Notes: a model not told the origin generated them from the letters alone. DNA of 64,000 nt from Dryocosmus kuriphilus (GCA_038277395.1 CM076193.1:121364133-121428132); one strand, 5' to 3'. Shown: positions 31,960-43,786, counted from the stretch's first letter. Numbers and translations are program-made.

Positions 31960-34294
31960 GTTTATTAACTGAGTTTTTGTGTCTCACAATTTGGTACATT
32001 TCTTTAAACTTGCGTTTTTTGTAGTTTGTTTCAGTACTTAAAATTTTAGCATTTGCAAACAAAATATTATGGTCAAATAAGTGTGAATGAGAAACTAGTG
32101 CTGTACGTCTTGAATCCTTTTTGCAGTCGTTACGGTGTTCCCTGATTCTGTCTTTAAAATATCTACTTGTTTGTCCGATGTAAACCGAACCACATTCACA
32201 TGTGATGATATAAACAACATGTGTTTTTAATTCTAGAGGTACAGGATCTTTATTTTTTGAAAAGCATTTAAATGGGTCTTTTTCATATCTGAAAACTATT
32301 TGAATATCGTACTGTTTGAAAGTTTTAATATAAAATCGTGACAGTTCATTGACATAAGGTAAGACAATAAGTTTTTTAAATTCAATGTTCTGTTTATTGA
32401 CAAGAGTATTGGTGTTACTGTTGTCATTATTATTAATTATGTTTAATCTTTTATTAATATACTTTTTGATGAAATTTAGAGGATAGCTGTTTTTTAAAAG
32501 TGTGTCTTGAATGATTTTTCAGTTTTTTAATCTGAATTGGTTATATAGCGTCCAGACCATGTTTCTGTTCTAAACCAGTTTGTAATAATTGAATCTTTTT
32601 CTTTGATCAAAGTGATTTCTAAAAAGTTAGTTAAATTATTTTTTTCTATTTCAATTGTGAATTTCAATCTATTGTGGAAAGAGTTAAATTTATCGAGTAC
32701 TTCATCGATTTTTGATTCAGGAACACATGTTAGTATGTCATCGACATAACGAAAATAAAATATTGGTGTAAAAGACAGTTTTATTAAAACTTCTTTTTCA
32801 GGACCTTCCACGACTCGGTCGGCAATTATGCGAAATAAAGGGAATCCATTGGGGTACCAAAAGTTTGGAGAAAAAATTTACTTTCAAAAATGCAATAAGC
32901 GTTGTTTAAACAGAAAGATATTAGATCAAGGAATTAATTAACTGGAATATTAGTGAATTGTTTAATCTTGTACCAATTGATTTTTATGTATTTTAATACC
33001 AAATATTTAGGTACATTTGTGAACAAAGATTTGACGTCAAGAGAAACGATTTTATGGACATAGGGGATATTCACGATTTTAATTTTAGAAATTACGTCCC
33101 AGCTATTTTTTATAGATGCATTTGCTTTCCCTGTTATTTGTTGTATAGGTTTACTAACGAATTTAGAAAGGTTGTAGATCGGTGAATATATGAATGAATG
33201 AAGTAACAGGTCTAATTGGATAATCTGTTTCATGTGTTTTTATTAGTCCATAGAATCTAGGAGCATTGCCATTATAGCATTTTAAATATTTTGAAATATC
33301 AGTAGTTATATAACCTTTATTGAGTAGGTTACTGATCTATTTATTTAGTTCAACTTGGGTTTTTGGAGTTGGATCTTTTTTTAAAAGTTTATATGTGTTT
33401 ATGTCTGATAAAAGCGACTCATATTTTTTAACATAGTCGGTTTTATATTGTATAACGGAGGTGTTTCCCTTATCAGCTTTTGTGATTAGGATGTCGGTGT
33501 TATTATTTAAAAAGGTTTTTGTTTCTTTACCCAGAATTTCGTAATTTGATCTAAAATTATTAGGATTATTGTTTAGAAATTTATTTAGATTGATTGTTAA
33601 ATTGTGTTCTAATATCTGTCTTTTGTTCGTTAGGTATGATACTAATTTTATCCTCGATGCTGGCTAGAGTTTCTTGAACAGTGTTACATTTATTTTTAAC
33701 ATTTATACAGAATTTCTCCCCAAGGCTTAAAAAGAAACCTACATCATCTGGGATAATTTTATCTGTAAGGTTAACCAGACATTTTTTATTAGGTTTCTTA
33801 TTTTTAAACTGAGCATCGTAAAATTTATAAGATAACCATTCAAATTTCTCAATTGACTTATTAATAATATCTTTTTCGAATTCATATATGAGTTCACTTT
33901 GACGACTGAAAAAAGGTGCAAGGAAGTTATCAATATCAATATTGTGTATTTTTGTTTCAAATCTTTTAATCGTTCTTTTAATCGTTCTGATGCTGTAATT
34001 TATATCTCTAATATCTAACTTTAATGTTTTTATTTTTAATCTCATAATAGCATTATTGTATTGAGAAATGCAGGTTGAATTTTAAAAACTTATTTTAGGG
34101 TTACAATTTATTATGTGAGCTGGTAGGATGCCTTGAGAGCGGCATCTAAGTAGAAAACGATTTTGATTACTCAACTTAGCGAGGGTTTTTCTTTTCTTTA
34201 TCCATGTACGAAGATCGGCCGCGATGTCATGTCCGAATTTCAATCTGGCGGCTTCGAAATATCCTGTTTCACTGAATTCAGATGGTAAATCCAT
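31960..34294 (-). pseudogene. PLE polyprotein (RT + GIY-YIG), decayed
   Basis: ATG at 34294 (MDLPSEFSETGYFEAARLKF) leads to the PLE N-terminal motif LAKLSNQNRFLLRCRSQGIL. A second piece (34045-33581) holds FFLSLGEKFC. Then, across a TAG and frameshifts, APRFYGLIKTHETDYPIRP (about 33270), SPIYNLSKFV, and the RT palm VSLDVKSLFTNVP (about 33040). FYFRYVDDIL at about 32745 is the catalytic YVDD. Near 32240-32130 HVVYIITCECGSVYIGQTSR and RIREHRNDC give the GIY-YIG endonuclease. In an intact element this protein performs target-primed reverse transcription. At least four lesions disable it. Confidence 0.88.
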
Positions 34295-34384
34295 TTTTCT
34301 TATATGTTTGATAATTAAATTACAATCTTATTAGTTAATAATTTGATAACGTTGTTGTTGTTGGTGTTGACTAGCGTTACTTAA

Positions 34385-34811
34385 TATATATCAAAGATGT
34401 TGAAGGTTGTCGATCTACTAGTCAGGTTGAGAATATTGTTTATTTAAGCAATAATTATCTTTCGCCTGAACACGTCGGGCCTCATCAGATGTTTGATTAC
34501 AAGATAAATGGAATGGGTGAATTCTATAAAACAAGGATATAATCATAAGAAATAAGAGGGCTATAATAATCTAAGAGACATTGACTAACCTAAAATTACT
34601 TACAGTTTTTTGTTGATATTTTATGAAGAGTCTAAAATTACATTAAGTTTTGAATTGTTACTTGTTTCGGTAGCTTTAGATAATATATTAACTTCACTCC
34701 TGGACATGTGGCAGCAATACTCTTATTATTAAAATAAAATAGATTTGGACCACGCCTCATTAGTAAGAGCCACGTGTCCAGGAGCGAGGTTAGGAAACAG
34801 TGAATAAATGC
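34385..34811 (-). repeat. PLE pseudo-LTR, 5' copy (unfilled mariner site)
   Basis: Near-identical to the split copy at 30049-31815. It keeps the TATAATAATC site (34563) into which a mariner went in the other copy. The ORF begins about 90 bp beyond its end on the minus strand. Confidence 0.92.
34460..34488 (-). ncRNA. hammerhead-like core in PLE pseudo-LTR (5' copy)
   Basis: CTGATGA (34488-34482), GGCCCGACGTGTTCAGGC, then GAAA (34463-34460) on the minus strand. Core boxes exact; stem II short. Confidence 0.45.
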
Positions 34812-35255
34812 TGTGGCTCTTACTAATGAGGTGTGGTCCAAATCTATTTTATTTTAATAATACTAGTATTGCTGCCACATGTCCAGGAGTGAAGTTAATA
34901 TATTATCTAAAGCTACCGAAACAAGTAACAATTCAAAACTTAATGTAATTTTAAACTCTTCATAAAATATCAGAAAAAAACTGTGAGTAATTTTAGGTTA
35001 GTCAATGTCTCTTAGATTATTATAGCACTCTTATTTCTTATGATTATATCCTTGTTTTATAGAATTCACCCATTCCATTTATCTTTTAATCAAACATCTG
35101 ATGAGGCCCGACGTGTTCAGGCGAAAGCTAATTATTGCTTAAATAAACAATATTCTCAACCTGAATAGTAGATCGACAGCCTTCAACACCTTTGATATAC
35201 ATTAAGTAACGCTAGTCGCTAGTCAACACCAACAACAACATGCTTATCAAATAAT
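34812..35255 (+). repeat. inverted third PLE pseudo-LTR, head-to-head junction
   Basis: Reverse complement of 34330-34772 over about 440 bp, with a 39-bp spacer. It runs from TGTGGCTCTTACTAATGAGG through GCTAGTCAACACCAACAACA and stops before any coding sequence. An inverted, truncated partner copy is a known PLE arrangement. Together the arms make a large palindrome. Confidence 0.9.
35098..35126 (+). ncRNA. hammerhead-like core in inverted pseudo-LTR
   Basis: CTGATGA at 35098-35104 and GAAA at 35123-35126, identical spacing to the 34460-34488 copy but on the plus strand. Confidence 0.45.
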
Positions 35256-35440
35256 TGTAAGAAATAATTATTTGATATGCGAGTATTTGGTCAATTTGCT
35301 CAGATTTTGCAATTTTAAACATTCATTTTGAAGCGAAACTTCTTATGGGACACTAGAAAACATAAAAAGACTGGGAGTGAATCTATAGATGTGACCTCAT
35401 CACATTCCAATGTAGTAACGCAAATATTTCAGCTTTAGGT

Positions 35441-35442
<2 letters not shown>

Positions 35443-35489
<47 letters not shown>
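35443..35489. repeat. (TC)n microsatellite
   Basis: About 23 uninterrupted TC units, 13 bp from the next hairpin. Confidence 0.97.
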
Positions 35490-35491
<2 letters not shown>

Positions 35492-35501
35492 CTTCGGTAG
35501 A

Positions 35502-35636
35502 CCGCTCGGTCCTATGTTAGACATAAGAGAGCGAGATAGAAATAGAGCACTGCGGTGTGCGCGCATTGCTGCTGTCAGCTGACTAAACTATTTCTATCTC
35601 GTTCTCTCTTACTTTTGTCATTATAGGACCGAGCGG
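35502..35636. mobile_element. 135-bp hairpin MITE
   Basis: CCGCTCGGTCCTATG and CCGAGCGG-terminated arms. AGAGAGCGAGATAGAAATAG pairs with CTATTTCTATCTCGTTCTCT. The loop is about 30 bp and GC-rich (GTGTGCGCGC). Confidence 0.85.
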
Positions 35637-35639
35637 CAT

Positions 35640-36429
35640 AAGTGATATAAGAGTCATAAAAGTCATTTAAAATTGTACAATTTTAACATATTTAGTTGCG
35701 GAAAAAAATGAAGTTTCACTTCTGTCATGTGTCCCCCGATACAGTCTAGTTTTCTTTTATTATAAATAATTGCAAGTTATCATTTTGATTATGATAGGCA
35801 GACGCAGCCTGCACTCACGATTCCACTGATACCCAAAACTCATTTTTCACCAAAATGTCACGTATGTTTTTCCGCTTTAGGGCAGTACACAGAATATAAA
35901 TCTTCCTGATTACTTGATTTAAGATCTACGGTATTTATAAATTACTTTTTTAATTCTGCACATAAATATGCCAGTAAACTGTGATAAAAATTCAGAAAAT
36001 TTCGATGATAAATTTAAAGAAAAAAAAAAATCGAAAAAGTACCGTCACTTTTCAGCTCCTTACAGTGTTTTGCCACCATAATTTTAATCGCATTGAAAGT
36101 GTTGAAATTAGGACCCAAAACATACAAAGTTGTACCATTTAAATCAGACCATTAGATATACATCGAATAGTTTTTCATTGAAGCTTTACAGTTAGACAAT
36201 TTTAAATTAGTAGAATGTGAAATTCAATGATTTGTAATCTTGCAAATTCTTGAAGGTTTCAAATTATTTTTTCAAACTGGAAGCATTTTTTCAATTCGAA
36301 CTTTTTTCAAGTCCAAAACGCTCTGAATCTAATAGTTTTAAATTAAATGATTAAAAAATACATAATTTCATATTTTAATTATAACATTTAGCACCACGGA
36401 AATTTTTACAAATCTGAAAAACGATGTCT
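35640..36429. other. AT-rich, no feature recognised
   Basis: No ORF, TIR or tandem repeat seen. Confidence 0.5.
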
Positions 36430-36780
36430 TTCTTTAGATTAACAATCATTTTTGTAAACATTTAAGAGGGAGCCAAGGCTTTAACAAGGGATTTTTTTGT
36501 TTTAACCTGGGTAATGGCCAAGTGTTTTTAAAAAAATGCTTTTAGCAGCATGAACATTTTTTTAAATGATGAAGAAGACTTTTTGTTTTCAGATTAAACA
36601 ATGATTTTTATAAGCACTTAAGAGGGAGCAAGGACATTAAAAATTATCTTTAGTTGTTTAAACAGGATTATCTTCTGTTTTTTAGATTTAACAATCATTT
36701 TGGTAAACATATGTGAGGAAACATGAATTTTAACAACAAGTTATATTTGTTTAAGTGATCAGTCTACTTTAGAGGCCCGA
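36430..36780. repeat. dispersed ~155-bp repeat, block 1
   Basis: Units share AGATTAAACAATCATTTTT, TTAAGAGGGAGC, GTTTAAAC and GGCCAAGTGTTTTTAAA. Related blocks are 38110-38349 continuing at 39917-40110, 45770-46030 and 47395-47480. Unit spacing is about 150-158 bp where adjacent. Function unknown. Confidence 0.65.
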
Positions 36781-36862
36781 AAAAGGCTATTTTTGCGAAT
36801 TTTGCATGTAATTTCTATTATAGATATTGATATCATTCCTTTTGGGCTAAATAAATAAGCTC

Positions 36863-37730
36863 TTAAGGCCACTTAAAAGGCAGGTCACGTGACCAATCTA
36901 GTCCTGAGTTTCTTTTGTCCCAATTCATGTCCAAACGAAATAAAGTATCGCTCTGAAAATTTTGAAAATTAAAGAGGAGGCAATAAAGTAGTAGTCTCTA
37001 CTTTGTTTCGTTGGAAATTCGGGAAAAAATTTTTTCAAGAAAAATAAAACTGAAAGTATTATGGTTATTCCTTTTGTCCCAACTCGTGTCCGCCGGAATA
37101 ATAAATCGCGTTGAAAATTTGGCACAGTCAATACAAGGCATTAAGAAAGGAGCCTCTGGTCCTAAATACTTACAATTGTAGAAAAAGTTCTTTTTTTTAT
37201 TAAAAATTTGTAGTAACACCGATTACCAACCATGTTGTACAACTTTATTGCAGGAAACAGCAGGCGATTTTCAATTTTGGAATTGGAGCACTTGAGGATA
37301 GTATCCATGAAACTTGGAACAAAAAAACACAAACATTGGTCACGAGCTTTGTACGCAAAAAATACGAACAATAATATTTGCACTTGTAATGCAACAAAAC
37401 AATTTTTAAGGTTATATCTGAAGCCCGGCCACCTATCGGAGCATGTGGAGAACTTTCGCAGTCTTACAAAAAATCAATAACAAGTTACCAACCGCGATGT
37501 TGCTTCCTTACCGACAAAGTAGGAACGTGTACCCAGTGCAAAGTACATCCGTTGCTATTTATTATTTTTATAATAAACTTTTATTGTTCCCCGAATTCAC
37601 GCTTTTGCCACACAATTCTTTTACATTTATTAATATTTTCTCAAATTCTTTCCGCATTATTTCAAATTTTATTTTTAAATACGAGTTAATACTGGGTTGG
37701 TCACGTGACCCACCTTTTACGTGGCCTTAA
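36863..37730. mobile_element. TTAA-ended TIR element, 868 bp
   Basis: Left end TTAAGGCCACTTAAAAGG, right end the complement of TTAAGGCCACGTAAAAGG. The TIRs extend ~45 bp (GTCACGTGACCAA). TTAA at both outer ends could be the target duplication (piggyBac and some other superfamilies use TTAA) or part of the TIR. The interior also folds on itself (GTTGGTAA/TTACCAAC blocks). ORFs at 37232-37480 and 37443-37730 overlap and carry no transposase motif. Confidence 0.75.
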
Positions 37731-38109
37731 AACAAACGAAAAAATTTTTAAAAATTAATTTTACATAATTATTTCATACTAAAAGTTAGGTATATGTAGC
37801 GCTTCGAAAAGTGGGTATACGCCTGCTGTTGATGACTTTTATATGAAGGATTATCTGAAACACAAAAAGCAAAGAAATTTAGATTCAGTAATAGTGTGGC
37901 TCTTTCTCGCAGTAAAATTGTTCATTTTTATACAAATGTCGGATGTTTCAAGACTAGTAATTGAAAAATAGGTGTGAGGGTTTTTTTTGAGACACTTTCA
38001 CAAGTAAGAGAATATATACTATCGAACCCGTAAAAAATCGATTTTTTAAAGTTGATAAAGTGGACTGATCCCTTAAACGTAGATTATGGACATGTGTCCC
38101 TAATTAATG

Positions 38110-38349
38110 TTTTTAACATCACGATAATTTTTTAAATAATGAAAAATATGTTGCTTTGTGCTTTTTAGTTTAAACAATAATTTCCATAAACATTTGAGAG
38201 GGAGAAAGAACTTTAAAAATGTACTTGAATTGTTTAAACGCGGGTAATGACAACGTTTTTAACATACCGGACAGGTTTTTAAATTACAAAGACGATTATG
38301 TTTTTTTTGGTCTTAGATTAAACAATCATTTTGATAAATATAAGAGAGC
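38110..38349. repeat. dispersed ~155-bp repeat, block 2 (left part)
   Basis: Units at about 38165 and 38323 match those of block 1. The block is interrupted by the foldback at 38350 and continues at 39917. Confidence 0.65.
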
Positions 38350-39916
38350 ACGCCTAGCCTAAACCAATTTTCACTTAAAAGGGCTTGCACATTCTGGTTT
38401 CTTTCTGATTAATACGTTTTGGGTATGCCTTCCGAGTATTTTGAGCCTAAATTAAAAAAATTCGGTTGGGCCCTTTTGGAATAAATTAAATTTTTTATTT
38501 TATTTTTATAAAAAACCTATAAAATGTAGAACTTTGCTGAAACTTTTTCATTTTGAATTTTAAAATATAATCTAAGTACTTAACATCGTTTAATATCCTG
38601 ATACCTTCCTTCGCTCTCTTAGATCATTCAGCGCCTAAAATAGTTACAACAAAAACCAAAGTGCATAATATTATCTGTAAATTTGAAGAAAAAAAGGATG
38701 CTGTATCTCCAATATTTCACGACATATGACCTTCAGAAGTCAGTCTTTCGTTAAAAAAATATTATACAATTTTTTGTCTATAATTCTCATTTTAGTCATT
38801 ATAATCAGTTCATTATTTTCAATAAGAAATTAAATAGAATTTCCTGTGAAAAAAGAACGCCTTTCTACTCTGTTGGGATCCGTACCCAGGACATTTCGTT
38901 TGCTGCAAAAAAATATTTTCAAAAATATTTTAATTTTTGTAAAGCATCTCCTTCCATATGCTTTTTAGGTCAAAGTTTTCTGTAAGTGGATTAAAGTAGA
39001 CTCAATTTCCTAAAATTGAAAAAAAACGACGTTGTATCTTTAACAAGTTTCATTTTATGTCATTCCAAATAAAACACTTTTTATGGAACATGAAGCTTTT
39101 TTCTAAAATATATTATTTTCGTTAAATCCTACTTTAAATCAGAACATTCTTTTGTTCGAAAAATATTATCAAGGTTGGAGATAATATTTTTTTTGTCATT
39201 TTTTTGTGAAAAATATAAGGCTTTTACCATCATGACGAAGAACCATGAAACTCATACAGAAAATCGAAAGAAGATTTGTTTACTCTGCTTGGGGAAAATT
39301 AAAATTATGTTTAGTTTAAAAGGCAATTTTGAAATCGCCTCACCTTTTACAAATTTCCATGCAGGATTCATCAAGGACAGGATACTTTCAAAAAAGCTAA
39401 ATGTTCCTTAAAAAATATTTTATTTGGGACGCTATATCGAAGAACTTATTAAAGCTAAGATATCGTTTTTTACAATCTTAGGGAATAGTGTCCACTTTAA
39501 TCCGTATACATAACACTTTGACCTAAGAGTCATATGAAAGCAGACATTTCACAAAAATCCAAAATGAAAATATTTTTTTTACCAAAGAACTGACTTCTGA
39601 AGAACATATCTCGTGAAGTATTAGAGCTATTAGAGTATTAGATATTAGGTAGAGTATTAGAGAAGGGTTCAGGATATCTCACAATTTGAAACATTTTGCT
39701 TTTACTTTAAAATCCAAAATAAAAGAACTTCAGCAAATAAATTTCTTCCTTTTTATAGGTTTTTATGAAAATATACCAAAAAATTTGTTAAAAAAATTAA
39801 AAATTGAGTTTTTCCAAAAAGGGCTAAAAATTTTCAGGAGTTATCCTTAACATATAATCAGAAAGAAACCGAGATGTGCAAATCCTTTTAAGTGAAAATT
39901 TGCTTAGGCTAGGCGT
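38350..39916. mobile_element. 1567-bp foldback element
   Basis: Left end ACGCCTAGCCTAA, right end TTAGGCTAGGCGT. The arms pair over almost the whole length: TTTTCACTTAAAAGG, GGTTTCTTTCTGATTA, TATAGGTTTTTAT-type, CTTCAGAAGTCAGT and GTCAAAGTTNT blocks are found inverted. AAGAGAGC on the left and AAGAGGGAGC on the right are candidate target copies within the ~155-bp repeat. No ORF with a signature (39175-39411 is in the loop region and unremarkable). Confidence 0.8.
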
Positions 39917-40110
39917 AAGAGGGAGCGTGGATTTTACCAATAAAATTTATTTGTGTAAACGTGGGTGTTGGCCAAGTGTTATTTAATTAATGCTTTTTTA
40001 ACAGTACGGAAACACTTTTGGATGATAAGAAAGTTCTTACCTATTTCGTTATTTTTAGATTCAAAAATAATTTTTATGAGCATATTAAAAGAGGCCTATA
40101 AATGGCGACA
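39917..40110. repeat. dispersed ~155-bp repeat, block 2 (right part)
   Basis: Continues AAGAGGGAGCGTGGATTTTA after the foldback, then GGCCAAGTGTTATTTAATTA and a further diverged unit. Confidence 0.6.
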
Positions 40111-40560
40111 GGTAATTTGGAATTTATTTTTTTATTTAGGACAGAGTTTCTTTGGATTTCAGATAGTAATTTTCCTGCAGAATACAACATTTGCGCCGAC
40201 CTAAGAGCATCAGGGAATTTTTTGAAAATTTTAAAGTTCGGGCTTAGGTGAAATTTTCAGATGGTGGCCTATTAGCAATGGCTACAGCTTTTCGGAATTT
40301 ATTTTTTAATTTCGAGTATAATTTTGTTTGGACTTTAGATATTTTCTTTCTAAGAAAAAACAATATCTCTAAAATCCCATGTACAACGGGGAATCTTTTA
40401 TAAAATTTTAAAGTTTGGGGTCAAGGGAATATTTGCTGGCCTATAAAGATCTACAGCCTTTTCAAAATTTTTCTTTCATTTAGAAAAAAGTTTTTGCGGA
40501 TTTCATATAGTGATTTACTAAAATTTTCGATTTACTAGAAGCATCAGTTAATATTTTAGA
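40110..40560. repeat. ~173-bp tandem repeat, about 2.5 copies
   Basis: GGAATTTATTTTTTTATTT…TTTGGATTTCAGATAGTAAT recurs from 40119, 40294 and 40464. A related fragment is at 45702-45745. Confidence 0.6.
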
Positions 40561-41854
40561 AAATTGTAATGTTAAGGGTTAAACAGGTACTAGTAACTGA
40601 AAGTTATTTTCATGCACTTGTGACTGAAAATTCGTTTATGAAAATCATGTTTATGATACTTTCTATATGTGTTAAACTAGTATTTTTCATTCAATTTTCA
40701 TTGAAAAATTATTTAGTTTTTATCTTACTATAATCTACAGATATTTACAAATATAAATCCTAGAGAATAATGCAAAGTGAATTATTAATCTTGACCTAAC
40801 CTATAAGTCACTGCACATGCATTTAATTTTAGGCTTCTATCATGATTTTAATATAAATAATTCACGTAAAAAGTAAAGAAACTTCATCAAAGGGAAATCC
40901 CGGTTGAATTAGATAATTTTGTGAACTTAGTAATTCAATAAAGTGGAAGCTACAAAGAACATATCGATGGTATACAGGAATAACATCCTATTTCAAAAAT
41001 GTATTGAAAACCATGCCATTTCAAAACTGCGTTGAAGAACATGAAATTTTTGGGAAGAAGTAAAAAGTGCCATTTCGGTCGCTTTTTCCTAAATGAAATT
41101 TTTTTGCTGTCAAAAATTTTTTTTCTTTTTTTGTAAATTGACATATTACAAGAGAAGGATATTTCCTTCAAACTAATTTTAACAATTTTCTAAAAAAAAA
41201 AAAAAGTTGACATTTTTTTTATATCAAGCTATATAGATATTGTTTTAATAAAAAATGTTTGATAACATTGGTGTAACATACTTTACATTATTGCTATTGC
41301 TAAGTTTATTCTATTTTTTCATTTTTACAAAATATACTATGTTAACCAATGTTGCTGAATGTTTAAATGTGTATTGGTCATATTGTTGCTAATAAGAAAT
41401 TATGTGCATGATAAATTGAATTGGCAATCAAATTTCGTAAAAGGTCAAATTTAGAGAAACAATAGTGAATTATTTAATATATTCTTGAATTGTTTCACAT
41501 TACTTTATTTAAAAGCAAAAAAATAAATTTTTGTCATTCGTGAAAGACTTCCATTTTTAGCTTTAACAAAATTGATTATTTTTTACAAGATAAATAATAC
41601 TATATTAATAATGAATATAGTATACCGAAAAATTAATAAAATCAAGTGTAGGAAAATAATTCTTATTTTCTTTAAATTATCGGAAGAATAAAGTATGAGT
41701 ATTAATTATAATTTATTTTTCAATAAAATTTATAAAAGTTATATTTTCTATTATGAGGATTAGGCTTGATTGAAGATATGGCCATTTTTAATAATTTCAA
41801 CTAAAGAAAGTACATTAAAAAAAGAATTGAACTTTTACTAATGTATAGTACACA
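40561..41854. other. AT-rich; contains inverted copy of a 28-bp repeat
   Basis: 40950-41130 is the reverse complement of the short tandem repeat at 45460-45565 with its flanks. Otherwise no feature. Short ORFs here have no signature. Confidence 0.5.
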
Positions 41855-42215
41855 AGTATTAACATTTTTGAATTCATATCACAATTAATATTCATAATCA
41901 TATAGATTAAATTAAACTAAAAAACGTCTTTCTAATTTTTTTATTTATTTCGCTTTCGAACGTTGAATAGAACTTATAGATCAGTACAAAATTACTGACA
42001 TTTTTAATTAATATCACAATTAATATTAATAATCTTACAGTTGAACTTAAATTAAGAAAATTTTTTCACGCTTCACAATTTAATATGACTGTTATAATGA
42101 AATTTTTAATTAATATCAGAATTAATATTTATAATCTTCGTAGTGACTTAACAAACTTTTTCCACATTTTATAATTTCTGTCGCTAAAGTTTCGATCGTT
42201 AAGTAGAACTTATTG
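41855..42215. repeat. ~120-bp tandem repeat, 3 diverged copies
   Basis: Units carry AATTAATATCACAATTAATATT followed by AATAATCTT and a downstream CGNTAAGTAGAACTTAT block. AT-rich, no coding content. Confidence 0.6.
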
Positions 42216-42285
42216 AAAACTTAATATTACGTTCATTCTAGGCCTTTAAACGAAGTGATTTTTTTACGAAACTTTTTTACAAATT

Positions 42286-42301
42286 AAATAGAATTGTTTG
42301 A
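42286..42301. repeat. LINE target-site duplication, left
   Basis: AAATAGAATTGTTTGA, identical to 45120-45135. Confidence 0.93.
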
Positions 42302-42860
42302 GAGCTTCCGTTTCCGGCGCTGATAGTGATGGGACCGGTGTGGGAATTTGAGCGATCGTTTTGGCTTTGGAGGTGAATAAGTGTTGTGTGGGGCGAGAAA
42401 AAGGGGTGTGAGTAGAGTTGTGGCAGTTGGTATGTGGGAGGAATGAGTGGAAGGGTCGCGGAAGGAGGAAGAAGGGAAAAAGTGAGAAAAATGGTGCATG
42501 CTGAAGAGTGAGGTTCGGTTTGAAGTTAGTTAGTAAGTTACGTTAGTTAGTTAGTTTGGTGGACAGAGAGTAGGGTAGTGAAGTTGCACGAGACTGGGGA
42601 GACGGATGGAGAGGTAAGGTTTGGTTACTGTTAATTACTACTATCTTTTTGTGTAGAAATAGTGCGAAAGATAGAGGATAGGTGAGGGGAGCGTGGGGAG
42701 CGTAGCGAGAGGTCAATAAGTGGCGCGGGAAACCAGTGGGTAAGGTAGGAGAGTAGAAGGCCACAGAGTAACAGGCCAATTACGAGGAGACCAAGGCAAC
42801 AGAACGCTAGAGGGCAATACGTGCCCGAAGAAGGGAATTAGAGGCGAGACCCAGTGTGCA

Positions 42861-43066
42861 ATGAATGAAGCGGTGAGCCGGGCAGACGGGACGAGTGGGG
42901 GCGACGCAGAGAGGTTAGAGTTTGGCAAGTCAATTGGTAAGGTGCTAGAGTCAAGTAAAGCCATGGGTAAGACATTAGATAAGACAAAGGACACAATGGA
43001 AAATATGTTCCGAAAGTTAGAGAAGGTAGTGGGTAGAGGGATAGCGGAAGAGAAGAGAAGTAACAT
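42861..43066 (+). pseudogene. LINE ORF1 N-terminus, first copy
   Basis: ATG 42861 opens MNEAVSRADGTSGGDAERLE and matches the second copy at 43787 nearly residue for residue up to MENMFRKLEKVV, then shifts and stops at 43066. It is part of the upstream repeat unit. Confidence 0.8.
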
Positions 43067-43786
43067 GTGAGGGGAACAGAGGAGATAGTCATAAAGATAA
43101 AAGAGAAATAGGAGAAATGGAAAAAGTGCTGGAAGAAAGAGAAAGAAAAAGTGTGGAAAAGGTTAGAGAGGATGGAGGAACGACAGAGAAAGAAGAAGGA
43201 AGAGGGGAGAAAGGTAATAAGGCAGATAGAAGAGAGGGTACGTAACTTAGAATGCAGAGAGAGAGTGATGGGACGAGTGTGGGGATTTGAGCGATCGTCT
43301 TGGCTTCGGAGGTGAATAAGGGTTGTGTGGGGTAAAAAAAAAAGGGTTGTGATTAGAGTTATGGTAGTTGGTATGTGGGAGCAATGAGTGGAAGGGTCGC
43401 GGAAGGGGGAAGAAGGGGAAAAATGAGAAAAAGTGGTGCATGCTGAAGAGCGAGGTTAGTTTTAAAGTTAGTTAGTTAGTTTGGTGAACAGAGAATAGGG
43501 TAGTGAAATTGTACGAGACTGGGGAGACGGATGGTGAGGTAAGGTCTGGTTATTGATAATTACTACTGTTTTTTTGTGTGGAAATAGTGCGAAGGATGAT
43601 GGACGGGTGAGGAGAGCGTGGGGAGCGGAGCGAGAGGTCAATAAGTGGCGCCGTAGACCAGTGGGTAAGGTAGGAGATTATCAGGCCATTGGGTAACAGG
43701 CGGATTACGAGGAGACCAAGGCAAGAGAGCGCTAGAGGGCAATACGTGCCCGAAGAAGGGAATTAAAGATTGAGACCCAGTGTGCA

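Larger units (their letters stand above)
30049..34811 (-). mobile_element. Penelope-like element with two pseudo-LTRs
   Basis: Minus-strand PLE. Two direct ~430-bp pseudo-LTRs, 30049-31815 (split by a mariner) and 34385-34811, flank a polyprotein region (about 31960-34294). Both pseudo-LTRs start at TATATCAAAGATGTTGAAGG and end at GAAACAGTGAATAAATGC. The polyprotein has the PLE order: N-terminal FLLRCR motif, RT, then GIY-YIG. A third, inverted pseudo-LTR follows at 34812. The coding region is broken by several stops and shifts. Confidence 0.9.

Noticed and set aside
42713..43092. Minus-strand ORFs of 84-117 codons rich in Ser, Leu and Pro
   Set aside because: Shadows of the purine-rich plus-strand LINE; the plus strand has the conserved ORF1 in two copies.
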